The notes: generated from the letters alone by a model not told the origin. Positions 18,183-26,392 are shown, counted from the first letter of the stretch. The stretch: 64,000 bases of DNA from Planktothricoides raciborskii GIHE-MW2 (GCF_040564635.1 NZ_CP159837.1:1739001-1803000), one strand, 5' to 3'. A program made the numbers and translations.

Positions 18183-19265
18183 TTAGCCGTTGATTTGAGG
18201 AGCACTCAAAGCCACAGGAGCAGCTTCACCAGCAGCCAAATCTAAGGGGAAGTTGTGAGCGTTGCGCTCGTGCATCACTTCCATACCCAAGTTAGCGCGG
18301 TTGATCACGTCAGCCCAGGTATTGATTACGCGACCTTGAGAGTCAACGATAGATTGGTTGAAGTTGAAACCGTTCAGGTTGAAGGCCATCGTGGACACAC
18401 CCAGAGCGGTGAACCAGATCCCAATCACCGGCCATGCACCCAAGAAGAAGTGCAAGGAGCGGCTGTTGTTGAAGGAAGCATATTGGAAGATTAAACGACC
18501 AAAGTAACCGTGAGCGGCAACGATGTTGTAGGTTTCTTCTTCTTGACCGAACTTGTAACCATAGTTCTGAGATTCAACTTCGGTGGTTTCACGAACCAAA
18601 GAAGAAGTCACCAAAGAACCGTGCATGGCGGAGAACAGAGCGCCACCGAACACACCGGCCACACCTAACATATGGAAGGGGTGCATCAGGATGTTGTGTT
18701 CAGCTTGGAATACCAACATAAAGTTGAAGGTTCCAGAGATACCCAGAGGCATACCATCGGAGAAAGAACCTTGACCGATGGGGTAGATCAGGAAAACTGC
18801 GGAAGCAGCCGCCACAGGAGCGCTGTAAGCGACGCAGATCCAAGGACGCATACCCAAGCGGTAGGACAGTTCCCACTCACGACCCATGTAGCAGAAGATG
18901 CCGATCAGGAAGTGGAAAATCACTAACTGGTATGGGCCACCATTGTACAGCCACTCATCGAGAGAAGCGGCTTCCCAAATGGGGTAGAAGTGCAGACCGA
19001 TCGCATTGCTGGAAGGAACAACGGCACCAGAGATGATGTTGTTGCCTAACAGTAAGGAACCAGCCACGGGTTCGCGGATCCCGTCGATGTCCACTGGAGG
19101 AGCAGCGACGAAAGCAATGATGTAGCAGATGGTTGCGGTCAACAAGGTGGGGATCATCAGGACGCCGAACCAGCCCACATACAGGCGGTTGTCGGTGCTC
19201 GTGACCCAGGAGCAGAAGCGCTGCCACAAAGAGGCGCTCTCGCGTTGTTGCAGAGTAGTAGTCAT
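18183..19265 (-). CDS. psbA: photosystem II protein D1 (copy 1)
   Basis: 360-residue D1 reaction-centre protein. It binds P680, pheophytin, QB and the Mn4CaO5 cluster in the thylakoid membrane. Key residues are in place: Tyr161 (YZ), Asp170, His190, His198, Ser264 at the QB site, His332, Glu333, His337, Asp342 and Ala344, followed by a 16-residue C-terminal extension that CtpA would remove. Residue 130 is Glu ([10 protein letters not shown]), the form linked to high-light D1 in cyanobacteria (the low-light form has Gln). The protein is identical to the second copy at 25218; the DNA differs at silent positions. Single-gene transcript with its own promoter and terminator. Confidence 0.98.
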   Translation of the reverse strand: MTTTLQQRESASLWQRFCSWVTSTDNRLYVGWFGVLMIPTLLTATICYIIAFVAAPPVDIDGIREPVAGSLLLGNNIISGAVVPSSNAIGLHFYPIWEAASLDEWLYNGGPYQLVIFHFLIGIFCYMGREWELSYRLGMRPWICVAYSAPVAAASAVFLIYPIGQGSFSDGMPLGISGTFNFMLVFQAEHNILMHPFHMLGVAGVFGGALFSAMHGSLVTSSLVRETTEVESQNYGYKFGQEEETYNIVAAHGYFGRLIFQYASFNNSRSLHFFLGAWPVIGIWFTALGVSTMAFNLNGFNFNQSIVDSQGRVINTWADVINRANLGMEVMHERNAHNFPLDLAAGEAAPVALSAPQING

Positions 19266-19312
19266 TTGCTTTATGAGTGCTATGTAGTTTTCAATGTTCG
19301 GATGATGTTTTT

Positions 19313-19341
19313 AGATTAACCCGATTGTTAAGCTTTGTAAA
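19313..19341 (-). promoter_or_regulatory. psbA copy 1 promoter
   Basis: On the minus strand TTTACA (19336-19341), a 17-bp spacer, then TAATCT (19313-19318), giving a 5' UTR of about 40 nt. The same two boxes and spacing precede copy 2. The UTR sequences of the two copies diverge upstream of a shared last ~30 nt before the ATG. Confidence 0.7.
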
Positions 19342-19505
19342 GGGGTTTAATAAATATTTATTCTCATCAGTCTGATAAGTCAGGCTTATGAGTTATTGAC
19401 TCACCGGAGAAAAACGGCGGAAATGACTATAGGGTAAGGCGGCCAGCTATTTGCCCCAAGGGATATAATCATCAACAAGAATTACCAGAAAGTGGGGAGC
19501 CGAAA

Positions 19506-20373
19506 ATGTCAGTAGAACTCACTGCCCAGACTTGCCCGGACACCCCCGTGGAGCCGGACTGGGAACCCCCCATGCCACCCACGGACTTGATTTTTGATGA
19601 TGGAGAACCCTTGGAGAGTAACCGCCACCGCATCGCGATGAATGTCCTCATCCGGTCATTGCAACAAGTTTGGCGCGATCGCTGCGGACTTCTTTACTGG
19701 GGGCAATATGTTCGTTTATTACAGTAGCGACCAAGCCATGAACAAAGATTTCCGAGGACCGGATTTCTTTGCGGTATTGGATGTAGATGGCACCAAAGAG
19801 CGACAGGGTTGGGTAGTGTGGCAGGAAGCGGGACGCTACCCTGATGTGATTGTCGAGCTAATGTCGCCGAGTACCGCTCGCATAGATAAAGGAAAGAAAA
19901 AGGATCTGTATCAGCGGACGTTTCGGACGCCAGATTACTTTGTATTTGACCCGTTTGAAGCCAACGCCTTTCAAGGATGGCATTTGGATGGTTCAGGACG
20001 TTATCAGCTTTTACAGCCGAATGATCGCGGATGGCTGTGGTGTGAAACCTTGGGCTTTTGGCTGGGAACCTGGGAAGGAACCATCGACCGAGAGACGGCA
20101 GTTTGGTTACGGTTTTACGATACCGAAGGCAATTTGGTGTTGTTACCGGAAGAGGCAGAACGCCAAAAAGCGGAACAAGCTCAACAATTCGCGGAACAAG
20201 CTCAACAGCTTGCTGAGGCAGAACGCCAAAAAGCCGAACAAGCTCAACAGCTTGCTGAGGCAGAACGCCAAAAAGCCGAACAAGCTCAACAGCTTGCTGA
20301 GGCAGAACGCCAGCGGGCCGAACTTCTTGCTGAACGGTTGCGGGCGATCGGGCTAGATCCCGATAACCTTTAA
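19506..20373 (+). pseudogene. Uma2-family (DUF820) endonuclease-like gene with a frameshift
   Basis: Two frames together make one Uma2 protein. 19506 to about 19683 gives MSVELTAQTCPDTPVEP and RHRIAMNVLIRSLQQVWRDR. From about 19684 the next frame continues ADFFTGGNMFVYYSSDQAMNKDFRGPDFF to 20373. One extra base near 19683, next to a HIP1-like GCGATCGC, explains the shift. The PD-(D/E)XK-like core is present (PDFFAVLDV, DVIVELMSPSTARIDKGKKKDLY). The C-terminus is a coil of three near-identical 14-residue units (AERQKAEQAQQLAE, 42-bp DNA repeat, about 20153-20310). The family is abundant in cyanobacteria, with unclear biological role. A sequencing error at the shift cannot be excluded. Confidence 0.75.
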
Positions 20374-20460
20374 CAGCCGATCGCTCCCGCGAATCGCGCC
20401 AAGCGGATCCCGAAGGGGCGATCGCACTTTCCCTTCTGCCTCAAAATTGTCCAGAAACAA

Positions 20461-20493
20461 AGAAACCCGGTTTCTTGAAGAAACCGGGTTTCT
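20461..20493. repeat. closely spaced AGAAACCnGGTTTCT pair
   Basis: Two 15-mers (20461-20475, 20479-20493) only 3 bp apart, forming one 33-bp palindrome. It lies between the Uma2 gene and a broken DUF4926 gene. Confidence 0.85.
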
Positions 20494-20543
20494 TGTTTGC
20501 TCGGCTTGGGCGATCGCCCCCGCATTGAGAATTGAATAAAGAA

Positions 20544-20699
20544 GGCGATCGCGATCGTTTTTCCGGTGATAGTGATAAATTCTACTTCATAGCCCAAACC
20601 TTCTTGATGGACTAAAACGACCGTGCCAATATCGCCAGATTTTAAATCATATTCTGGTAAATCTGCGGTTAAAACTACGCTATCGTGTTCTTAAATCAT
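20544..20699 (-). pseudogene. DUF4926-like gene with early stop and lost C-terminus
   Basis: On the minus strand, from the ATG at 20699: M-I-stop-EHDSVVLTADLPEYDLKSG, then DIGTVVLVHQEGLGYEVEFITITGKTIAIA. This matches the DUF4926 pattern (DxVxLxxDLPEYxLxxGDxGTVV...YEVEFIxLxGKTxAV). The third codon is TAA where a sense codon is expected. The usual C-terminal TLxxSQVRPI segment is replaced by unrelated sequence leading into repeats. Such small proteins are often neighbours of toxin-like genes. Dead gene, in my reading. Confidence 0.65.
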
Positions 20700-20806
20700 T
20701 GATTTAAGACTATAACACGCCGAAGAACACGCTGTATAAAAAACTAGAAGTTACGGTGGAGATAATATATATCACCTTTAACTTTTGAAGCTCAGTCATA
20801 TTTATA

Positions 20807-20998
20807 TTAAAATTGTGAACGTAGCCAGTTCCAAAATTTGCTGATGACATCTTTTATTTTGAGATAAATTGCATAAAGCACATTGGCTAACCATTCTGTA
20901 AAAGCTTCAAGAGAGGCTAAAATCACTCTTCGTGTTGTTTCTTCTAAAATGTCGAGTTCTTCTATAACTAGCTGCTTTTCGTAATCACTTAACGCCAT
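20807..20998 (-). CDS. small Trp-rich amphipathic protein, paralog 3 of a GTPase operon
   Basis: 63 residues with the ATG at 20998. The protein has two parts: a charged helical N-terminus (ALSDYEKQLVIEELDILEE) and a conserved block ILASLEAFTEWL followed by YAIYLKIKDVISKFWNWLRSQF. The C-terminal 25 residues are amphipathic with tryptophans at the end, suggesting membrane-interface binding. It shares the pattern VLAS/VxAFxxWLxxxxYxIYxKxxDxLxxxWxWL with the two genes upstream (21022 and 21259). It is the last gene of the minus-strand GTPase operon. Function unknown; a membrane-active effector or GTPase-binding adaptor are both possible. Confidence 0.7.
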   Translation of the reverse strand: MALSDYEKQLVIEELDILEETTRRVILASLEAFTEWLANVLYAIYLKIKDVISKFWNWLRSQF

Positions 20999-21021
20999 TG
21001 AGATGAACCTCGCCAAAAAAA

Positions 21022-21219
21022 CTAACTAAAAAAATTACGAATGGATTGCCACAAGCTCCTCAAAGCATCCCTGACTTTGCAATAAATTGAGTAAAGTTTG
21101 TCATACAACCAATTACCAAAAGCGTCCACTGAGGCCAAAACTTTGTCTAATTCGCTTCTGTCAAGTTCATCCAGCAGTTCCACCACCCGGCGTTTTTCTT
21201 CATCTGTCATTTTTCCCAT
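21022..21219 (-). CDS. small Trp-rich amphipathic protein, paralog 2 of a GTPase operon
   Basis: 65 residues from the ATG at 21219, which has a GAGG upstream (in-frame alternatives reach 21240). Sequence layout as in its neighbours: a charged N-terminus (MTDEEKRRVVELLDELDRSE), then KVLASVDAFGNWLYDKLYSIYCKVRDALRSLW and a hydrophobic, aromatic end (SIRNFFS). It keeps the SIYCKVRD core exactly as in the 61-residue paralog. No signal peptide. It is located 23 bp upstream of the third paralog. Confidence 0.72.
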   Translation of the reverse strand: MGKMTDEEKRRVVELLDELDRSELDKVLASVDAFGNWLYDKLYSIYCKVRDALRSLWQSIRNFFS

Positions 21220-21258
21220 AATAGCGTTACCTCTTACCATCGAATGATGGTCTGCAAA

Positions 21259-21444
21259 CTATCCAAATAACCAGTCCCAAAGGTCATTTAACCAATCTCT
21301 TACTTTACAGTAAATTGAATAAGCGCTGTTACGCAACCAATTTTCAAAAGCCTGTTGAGACGATAAAACCTTTTGTTGCTCTTGATAATCCAATTGATCG
21401 AAAATCTGCTCAAGTCTTCTCTTGTCAGCTTCGGTTAAAGCCAT
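21259..21444 (-). CDS. small Trp-rich amphipathic protein, paralog 1 of a GTPase operon
   Basis: 61 residues: MALTEADKRRLEQIFDQLD, then QQKVLSSQQAFENWLRNSAYSIYCKVRDWLNDLWDWLFG. It contains five tryptophans, four of them in the last 13 residues or the WL positions of the motif. A Shine-Dalgarno (AAGGAG, read on the minus strand from the bases at 21448-21456) precedes the ATG. It begins 12 bp after the stop of the permuted GTPase, so translation is likely coupled in one operon. I know of no described family with this motif. Confidence 0.75.
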   Translation of the reverse strand: MALTEADKRRLEQIFDQLDYQEQQKVLSSQQAFENWLRNSAYSIYCKVRDWLNDLWDWLFG

Positions 21445-21456
21445 TTTCTATACTCC

Positions 21457-22296
21457 TTAGCGCTGAGGAGTAGGAAAGTCTCTAAGCCACTCAGAGATTT
21501 TTATAATCATCTCTTGGTCGTCTGCAAAATCTCTGGTATTGGCTTGCAAAATGAGAAATACTAAATCACAGGAAGGAATTATCTCTTGATAAATTTTTTC
21601 ATACTCTCGATCTTCTGCCATACTGCGTCCATAGCCTGGTAAGTCAACAACAGCTAAACTTCCGCCGCTAGAGAGGGAAAATTCTTTCATTTGAGCCTGA
21701 GTTGTACCAACAATCGTGTGGCTCGTTTTCCATTGTGCATTAAACACACTATTAAGGGTTGTTGTTTTCCCCACACCGGCTTTGCCAAGGATAGCAACTT
21801 TGGGCGGGATTCTGCGTTCTTGTCTGAATTTATCCAGCACCAAGTTTAACTCATCCTCTGAGAGAATTTTTCTCATTTCATCGAACATTCTGTCTTTGGC
21901 ATTAACTTCTTTGCCTTTACTTTTTGCTCTTTTTCGCCGCTCCTCATCGGCAAAAGCTTTCACTTCTGGATCTGCCAATTCAAAAGGATCGGCTGGTTGT
22001 ACGTTATCGAGTTTGAATCCCGCGTAGGCATTTTTGATGATTTTAGTTAGCAAAGGTAGCAAACGGTAACGCTTCAGCGCCGAATAATATTCGATGTTAT
22101 CAGCAGATAAATGAGTGTATCTACTTAATCGTTGAATGATATCTTTGCTTCGACGCTCAATTTCTTTTTCAGCCTTTTGGGTAGGCAGATTTAAGCGATC
22201 ATCCCACCCATCGGGAATCATTTTATCGACTTGGTTTAAACCAATGACAAGCCGAATTGGAGTTTCCTGACTTTTTCCAAATAGAGCACTCAACAT
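21457..22296 (-). CDS. GTPase with motif order G4-G5-G1-G3 (apparently circularly permuted)
   Basis: 279 residues. The N-terminal third holds the base-recognition part: RLVIGLNQVDK (G4, residues 16-25) and EYYSALKRYRLLPLL (G5-like, 69-83). A charged linker (110-165) leads to RRIPPKVAILGKAGVGKTTTLN (G1/P-loop, 171-178), IVGTTQ (G2-like) and AVVDLPGYGRS (G3, DLPG 218-221), and the protein ends in LVFLILQANTRDF...SEWLRDF. A normal GTPase would continue from this C-terminus into the present N-terminus, so the order is that of circularly permuted GTPases such as RsgA/RbgA, but the sequence looks like the Era/septin-like group. Alternatively it is a split or fused remnant of two tandem GTPases. It lies 3 bp after the preceding GTPase gene. 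Confidence 0.8.
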   Translation of the reverse strand: MLSALFGKSQETPIRLVIGLNQVDKMIPDGWDDRLNLPTQKAEKEIERRSKDIIQRLSRYTHLSADNIEYYSALKRYRLLPLLTKIIKNAYAGFKLDNVQPADPFELADPEVKAFADEERRKRAKSKGKEVNAKDRMFDEMRKILSEDELNLVLDKFRQERRIPPKVAILGKAGVGKTTTLNSVFNAQWKTSHTIVGTTQAQMKEFSLSSGGSLAVVDLPGYGRSMAEDREYEKIYQEIIPSCDLVFLILQANTRDFADDQEMIIKISEWLRDFPTPQR

Positions 22297-22299
22297 GAT

Positions 22300-22920
22300 T
22301 CAACCCCTTGTGAATATTTTAGTTTTCAAATTTTCTAAACCCCAACCATAAACAGATGTGTGTGGGATAATTTGTTTTTTGTCAAAACTGACTTTTCCAT
22401 TGATAGCACTTTGGAAAATTCCGTAAACATCTTCTATCTTTTCAGAGAGACGGTTAAGTTGGTCTTTGGAAGGTTCTCCTCGCTCAAGATTAAATCCATC
22501 TTCTCCTTCATCAACTCCCAAGCAATCTATTTTATTAAGAGCGACAATCAGAAAAATATCTGGTTGAAATAAGGGCAGGAACTTGGTCAAAAAAATCTCA
22601 TCCCGCTTGTAAGCTCTCGTATCTGCTTGAGTCACCCACACTAAAGAATGGGTTTGAGGTATCCACTCTTCATAGTGAGGCATATAGGTTTCATCGTCAG
22701 TCAGACTCTCACCAATTCCCGGCATATCAACAACTCGTACTTGCTGATAGGGAAAACCAGTATAGTGAGAGTTGTCTAAATAGGCAATCTGAGGTTCTTT
22801 GGTGCAAGCAACAGCATTGTCAGTAGCCCAATTCAGTCCAAACAGAGAATTGAGAGTGCTGCTCTTACCAACACCAGTCTTGCCAAAAAATAACACTGTC
22901 AGTTCATCGGGTTTAAGCAA
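22300..22920 (-). CDS. small TRAFAC GTPase, first gene of the operon
   Basis: 206 residues with canonical order: G1 GKTGVGKS (13-20), G3 DMPG (65-68), G4 NKID (129-132), and a G5-like HTSVYGWG near 187. The best start is the TTG at 22920, since no ATG is in frame upstream. Similar single-domain GTPases occur in cyanobacteria as members of the Era/YeeP-like group. No membrane segment. It probably pairs with the permuted GTPase next to it; heterodimers of G domains are common in this class. The operon continues into three tiny paralogs, and a STAND-type NTPase is divergently encoded across a 170-bp regulatory region. Confidence 0.82.
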   Translation of the reverse strand: MLKPDELTVLFFGKTGVGKSSTLNSLFGLNWATDNAVACTKEPQIAYLDNSHYTGFPYQQVRVVDMPGIGESLTDDETYMPHYEEWIPQTHSLVWVTQADTRAYKRDEIFLTKFLPLFQPDIFLIVALNKIDCLGVDEGEDGFNLERGEPSKDQLNRLSEKIEDVYGIFQSAINGKVSFDKKQIIPHTSVYGWGLENLKTKIFTRG

Positions 22921-22989
22921 GGCTACATCTTTGTTTACTTGTATGACTATTAAAAGCCTATTGTGAATTTTTCGGTGATGTCAAGTCTT

Positions 22990-23052
22990 AAAAGTACGGA
23001 CTTTTGTACGATCGCCCAACCGACCAAAAGTACGAAATGTACGAAAAATACG
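22990..23052. promoter_or_regulatory. cluster of GTACG repeats in the divergent promoter region
   Basis: GTACG occurs at 22994, 23006, 23030 and 23039, with an ATACG at 23048, most preceded by an A/T-run (AAAAGTACGGACTTTTGTACG). Spacings are 12, 24, 9 and 9 bp. It lies between the GTPase operon and the HTH-NB-ARC gene and could be a shared operator; the HTH domain of the latter is a candidate binder. Confidence 0.5.
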
Positions 23053-23090
23053 ATATAGTATCATCTGTCACATAAAATTTTTTCTGACCT

Positions 23091-24497
23091 ATGGATATTG
23101 ATGAAGTGTTAAAACTGACTGATGACCTAGTTTTTGGTCAGACAGGAATGCACCTGGATTACTTGCAGGAGGAGATTCTTAAGGGAACTTTACAATCTAA
23201 AACTTACTCGGAAATTGCCAAAGAACTACATTTAAGTAAAAGTCATGTGAGGAATACCGGCTCGGAACTTTGGAAAATTCTGTCAGAATATTTAAAGCAA
23301 GATATTACTAAAACCAGTTTTAAATCTATATTAGAAAAAGCAAATTTAGATAATATTTTATCTTTAGTTATTGGTAGTAAGATTGGACGAGATCATATTG
23401 GACGAGATCGTGTTGGACGCGATTATGTAGCGATTAATAACTTGAATATCTGTCCGGCAAGTGCCAGATCATCGCCTTCTTCCCCTGACTCTTCCCCTAA
23501 CTCTTCTTCTCACTCTTCCCCCACCCAAAATTCTTCACCCATTATCGACCTAACCGACGCCCCAGACCTCAGCGATTTTTACAACCGCAACACCGAACTA
23601 AATACCCTCAAACAGTGGATCTTACAAGACCAGATCCGCTTAATTACCATCTATGGACTCAGTGGCATTGGCAAAAGCGTACTAACCAGACAACTCATCG
23701 AACAAATCAAGCCTGAATTTGACTATATTATTTGGAAAAGTCTCACAGAAACTCCCAACCTTTCCTCCCTAAAAAACCAACTGCAACAATTTTTTGCCCA
23801 GTCCCAACAGCCTCCATTACCCACAATAATTGATTACTTTCGTAACTCGCGCTGTTTAGTCATCCTGGATGACTTGCAAAATCTGTTTCAAAGCGGGTTC
23901 CTTGCCGGTCAATACTTAACGGAACATAAAGACTATGGCCAATTTTTGCAACAAATCGCCAAAAACCATCATCAAAGTTCCGTGATTCTCCTCAGTTGGG
24001 AAAAACCCAGAGAAATCGCCACTTTACAAGGCGAAAAACAATCCACCCGCACTTTAAACCTCAAAGGATTATCAGCGGATGCTGAGGAAATTTTGAAAGA
24101 ACACGGATTAACCGACTCAGAAAAATGGCCAGAATTAATCAACCTCTATCAAGGTCATCCCACCTGGTTAAATATCATCGCCTCAACGATATTAGAATTA
24201 TTTGATGGTAGCGTTTCCTTATTTTTATCCGACCAAGAAGATATATTTATCGGCGACTTATCCCCCATTATCGAATATCACTTAGACCGTTTATCGGAGT
24301 TAGAAAAAAAAGTCATATCCAGGTTTTCAGAATATGAAGCGGTAGATATTTCTCCAGCATCTGGATTACGGGAATTTGCCAAATCAGAATTAACCGAAGC
24401 CATGCAATCTTTAGGCAGACGGGGCTTAGTCGAAAAAGTGACCACAGGAGGGCGATCGCACTTCCTGCTAAATTCGCTCTTTAAACAATACATTTAG
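23091..24497 (+). CDS. HTH-NB-ARC (STAND) NTPase lacking a repeat sensor
   Basis: 468 residues. N-terminal helix-turn-helix of the vMAP-associated kind (about 20-65, YSEIAKELHLSKSHVRNTGSELWKILSEYL), then a short GRDHIGRDRVGRDYV repeat (99-113), a Ser/Pro linker, and an NB-ARC ATPase: P-loop GLSGIGKS (189-196), Walker B LVILDDL (about 269-275), and a winged-helix part (LFLSDQEDIFIGDLSPIIEYHL...GRRGLVEK). Such proteins normally carry C-terminal WD40 or TPR sensors; this one ends right after the winged helix. STAND NTPases act as switches in bacterial conflict systems. It is divergent from the GTPase operon, suggesting co-regulation. Start ATG at 23091. Confidence 0.85.
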   Translation: MDIDEVLKLTDDLVFGQTGMHLDYLQEEILKGTLQSKTYSEIAKELHLSKSHVRNTGSELWKILSEYLKQDITKTSFKSILEKANLDNILSLVIGSKIGRDHIGRDRVGRDYVAINNLNICPASARSSPSSPDSSPNSSSHSSPTQNSSPIIDLTDAPDLSDFYNRNTELNTLKQWILQDQIRLITIYGLSGIGKSVLTRQLIEQIKPEFDYIIWKSLTETPNLSSLKNQLQQFFAQSQQPPLPTIIDYFRNSRCLVILDDLQNLFQSGFLAGQYLTEHKDYGQFLQQIAKNHHQSSVILLSWEKPREIATLQGEKQSTRTLNLKGLSADAEEILKEHGLTDSEKWPELINLYQGHPTWLNIIASTILELFDGSVSLFLSDQEDIFIGDLSPIIEYHLDRLSELEKKVISRFSEYEAVDISPASGLREFAKSELTEAMQSLGRRGLVEKVTTGGRSHFLLNSLFKQYI

Positions 24498-24556
24498 TCC
24501 CAGTCCAACTCCAGAAAATGAAAACCGTAACACATCTCGTAGTTGCGCGGTCTTCG

Positions 24557-24781
24557 CTACCTTTGTTGTAGCTGATAAATAATCGGTCGATATTTAGGTT
24601 GAGGAATTGCTTTACCCGCAGCCGAAGCCGCTGACAACCATGCTTCTTTAGCAATTTGTACCTCGCGCAAAGCTGTTTCGGGGGTTTCACCAAATGCAGA
24701 GCAGTATTTTAAGTCAGGAATATCAGCAATATAACCTTCATCTTCTTCACTGTAGAAAATATTGATGTGATAGTCTTTCAT
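24557..24781 (-). CDS. hicB: HicB-like antitoxin
   Basis: 74 residues with the HicB pattern: INIFYSEEDEGYIADIPDLKYCSAFGETPETALREVQIAKEAWL. This partial RNase H-like fold neutralises HicA. No C-terminal DNA-binding domain is present (short form); the last residues (KAIPQPKYRP) are typical. Its ATG overlaps the end of the upstream hicA by 4 bp, so the two are translationally coupled, toxin first, as usual for hicAB. Confidence 0.85.
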   Translation of the reverse strand: MKDYHINIFYSEEDEGYIADIPDLKYCSAFGETPETALREVQIAKEAWLSAASAAGKAIPQPKYRPIIYQLQQR

Positions 24782-25041
24782 AGTTCATCCTGCTCCATGC
24801 TTAGATTATACTCTTCAATTATCGATAAAAATTGACGTACTTGATAAGGTGTCACCTCGCCTTTGTTATTTTGAATGTTAACAATTTCCGTAACTTGGGG
24901 ATGAGTAAAAATGTGATGACTACCACTGATTCTTTCCAAGCTAAACCCGAAAGCTTCAATCAGCGTCACCATTTCACTAAACTTGATATTTTTTGAACCG
25001 GCCAGAACCTTATCCAGAATTTTCCGCTTTTTCGCGACCAC
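24778..25041 (-). CDS. hicA: HicA-like mRNA interferase toxin
   Basis: 87 residues. HicA (YcfA) toxins are double-stranded-RNA-binding-like mRNA interferases with one catalytic His. The motif is visible as LERISGSHHIFTHP (His 42/43), preceded by MVTLIEAFGF and followed by YQVRQFLSII. The N-terminus is about 15 residues longer than compact HicA (KKRKILDKVLAGSKN). Overlap of 4 bp with hicB. The pair lies just downstream of psbA copy 2 and upstream of the NB-ARC gene's convergent end. Confidence 0.85.
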   Translation of the reverse strand: MVAKKRKILDKVLAGSKNIKFSEMVTLIEAFGFSLERISGSHHIFTHPQVTEIVNIQNNKGEVTPYQVRQFLSIIEEYNLSMEQDEL

Positions 25042-25162
25042 TTTTTAGGCTTCCTCTCGGCGATGTTTTAATTCGATCAAAGATGTTGCTCTAGCCGGAA
25101 ATATTCGGCAAGGCTTTTGGAACTTTTATCAGCTAGTTTACCGCAGCATAACAAGAAACGCA

Positions 25163-25198
25163 AAAAAACGCCCCCCTTTTCAGGAGAGCGTTTTTTAT
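25163..25198 (-). terminator. psbA (copy 2) intrinsic terminator
   Basis: Same hairpin and T-run as at 18128-18163. Identity between the two loci extends through this terminator, so the duplicated unit includes it. Confidence 0.8.
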
Positions 25199-25217
25199 TT
25201 ATTTAGTTAGCTAAGAA

Positions 25218-26300
25218 TTAGCCATTGATTTGAGGAGCACTCAAAGCCACAGGAGCAGCTTCACCAGCAGCCAAATCTAAGGGGAAGTTGTGAGCGTTGC
25301 GCTCGTGCATCACTTCCATACCCAAGTTAGCGCGGTTGATCACGTCAGCCCAAGTATTGATTACGCGACCTTGAGAGTCAACGATAGATTGGTTGAAGTT
25401 GAAACCGTTCAGGTTGAAGGCCATCGTGGACACACCCAGAGCGGTGAACCAGATACCGATAACAGGCCATGCACCCAAGAAGAAGTGCAGAGAGCGGCTG
25501 TTGTTGAAGGAAGCATATTGGAAGATTAAACGACCAAAGTAACCGTGAGCGGCAACGATGTTGTAGGTTTCTTCTTCTTGACCGAACTTGTAACCATAGT
25601 TTTGAGATTCAACTTCGGTGGTTTCACGAACCAAAGAAGAAGTCACCAAAGAACCGTGCATAGCGGAGAACAGAGCGCCACCGAACACACCGGCCACACC
25701 TAACATATGGAAGGGGTGCATCAGGATGTTGTGCTCAGCTTGGAATACCAACATAAAGTTGAAGGTTCCAGAGATACCCAGAGGCATACCATCGGAGAAA
25801 GAACCTTGACCAATTGGGTAGATCAGGAAAACTGCGGAAGCAGCAGCAACAGGAGCGCTGTAAGCGACGCAGATCCAAGGACGCATACCCAAGCGGTAGG
25901 AGAGTTCCCACTCACGACCCATGTAGCAGAAGATGCCGATCAGGAAGTGGAAAATCACCAACTGGTATGGGCCACCATTGTACAGCCACTCATCGAGAGA
26001 AGCGGCTTCCCAAATGGGGTAGAAGTGCAGACCGATCGCATTGCTGGAAGGAACAACGGCACCAGAGATGATGTTGTTGCCTAACAGTAAGGAACCCGCC
26101 ACAGGTTCACGGATACCGTCGATGTCCACGGGAGGAGCAGCGACGAAAGCAATGATGTAGCAGATGGTTGCGGTCAGAAGGGTGGGGATCATCAGGACGC
26201 CGAACCAGCCCACATACAGGCGGTTATCGGTGCTCGTGACCCAAGAACAGAAGCGCTGCCACAAAGAAGCGCTTTCGCGTTGTTGCAGAGTAGTGGTCAT
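25218..26300 (-). CDS. psbA: photosystem II protein D1 (copy 2)
   Basis: Encodes exactly the same 360 residues as the copy at 18183, including Glu130, Tyr161, His198 and Ser264. The coding DNA differs only at scattered silent sites, and the 3' terminator and the last ~30 bp of the 5' UTR are the same. This points to gene conversion or a recent duplication. The promoter boxes are kept, but the 5' UTR contains a CGGTAG/CTACCG hairpin not present in copy 1. The two genes therefore probably differ in expression, not in product. Confidence 0.98.
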   Translation of the reverse strand: MTTTLQQRESASLWQRFCSWVTSTDNRLYVGWFGVLMIPTLLTATICYIIAFVAAPPVDIDGIREPVAGSLLLGNNIISGAVVPSSNAIGLHFYPIWEAASLDEWLYNGGPYQLVIFHFLIGIFCYMGREWELSYRLGMRPWICVAYSAPVAAASAVFLIYPIGQGSFSDGMPLGISGTFNFMLVFQAEHNILMHPFHMLGVAGVFGGALFSAMHGSLVTSSLVRETTEVESQNYGYKFGQEEETYNIVAAHGYFGRLIFQYASFNNSRSLHFFLGAWPVIGIWFTALGVSTMAFNLNGFNFNQSIVDSQGRVINTWADVINRANLGMEVMHERNAHNFPLDLAAGEAAPVALSAPQING

Positions 26301-26335
26301 TTGCTTTATGAGTGCTATGTAGTTTTCAAGGTACT

Positions 26336-26392
26336 CGGTAGTGTTTTCCCTACCGTGATTACTAGATTACACACATTGTTTAGTTTTGTAAA
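26336..26392 (-). promoter_or_regulatory. psbA copy 2 promoter and 5' UTR hairpin
   Basis: On the minus strand TTTACA (26387-26392), 17 bp, TAATCT (26364-26369). Between the start site and the ATG a hairpin with 6-bp arms (CGGTAG at 26350-26355, CTACCG at 26336-26341 in minus-strand reading) is visible. It is absent in copy 1. The rest of 26393-26625 holds no gene. Confidence 0.65.

Noticed and set aside
25218-26300. Second psbA as an assembly duplicate
   Set aside because: Silent differences, a different 5' UTR and different flanks show that it is a separate locus.
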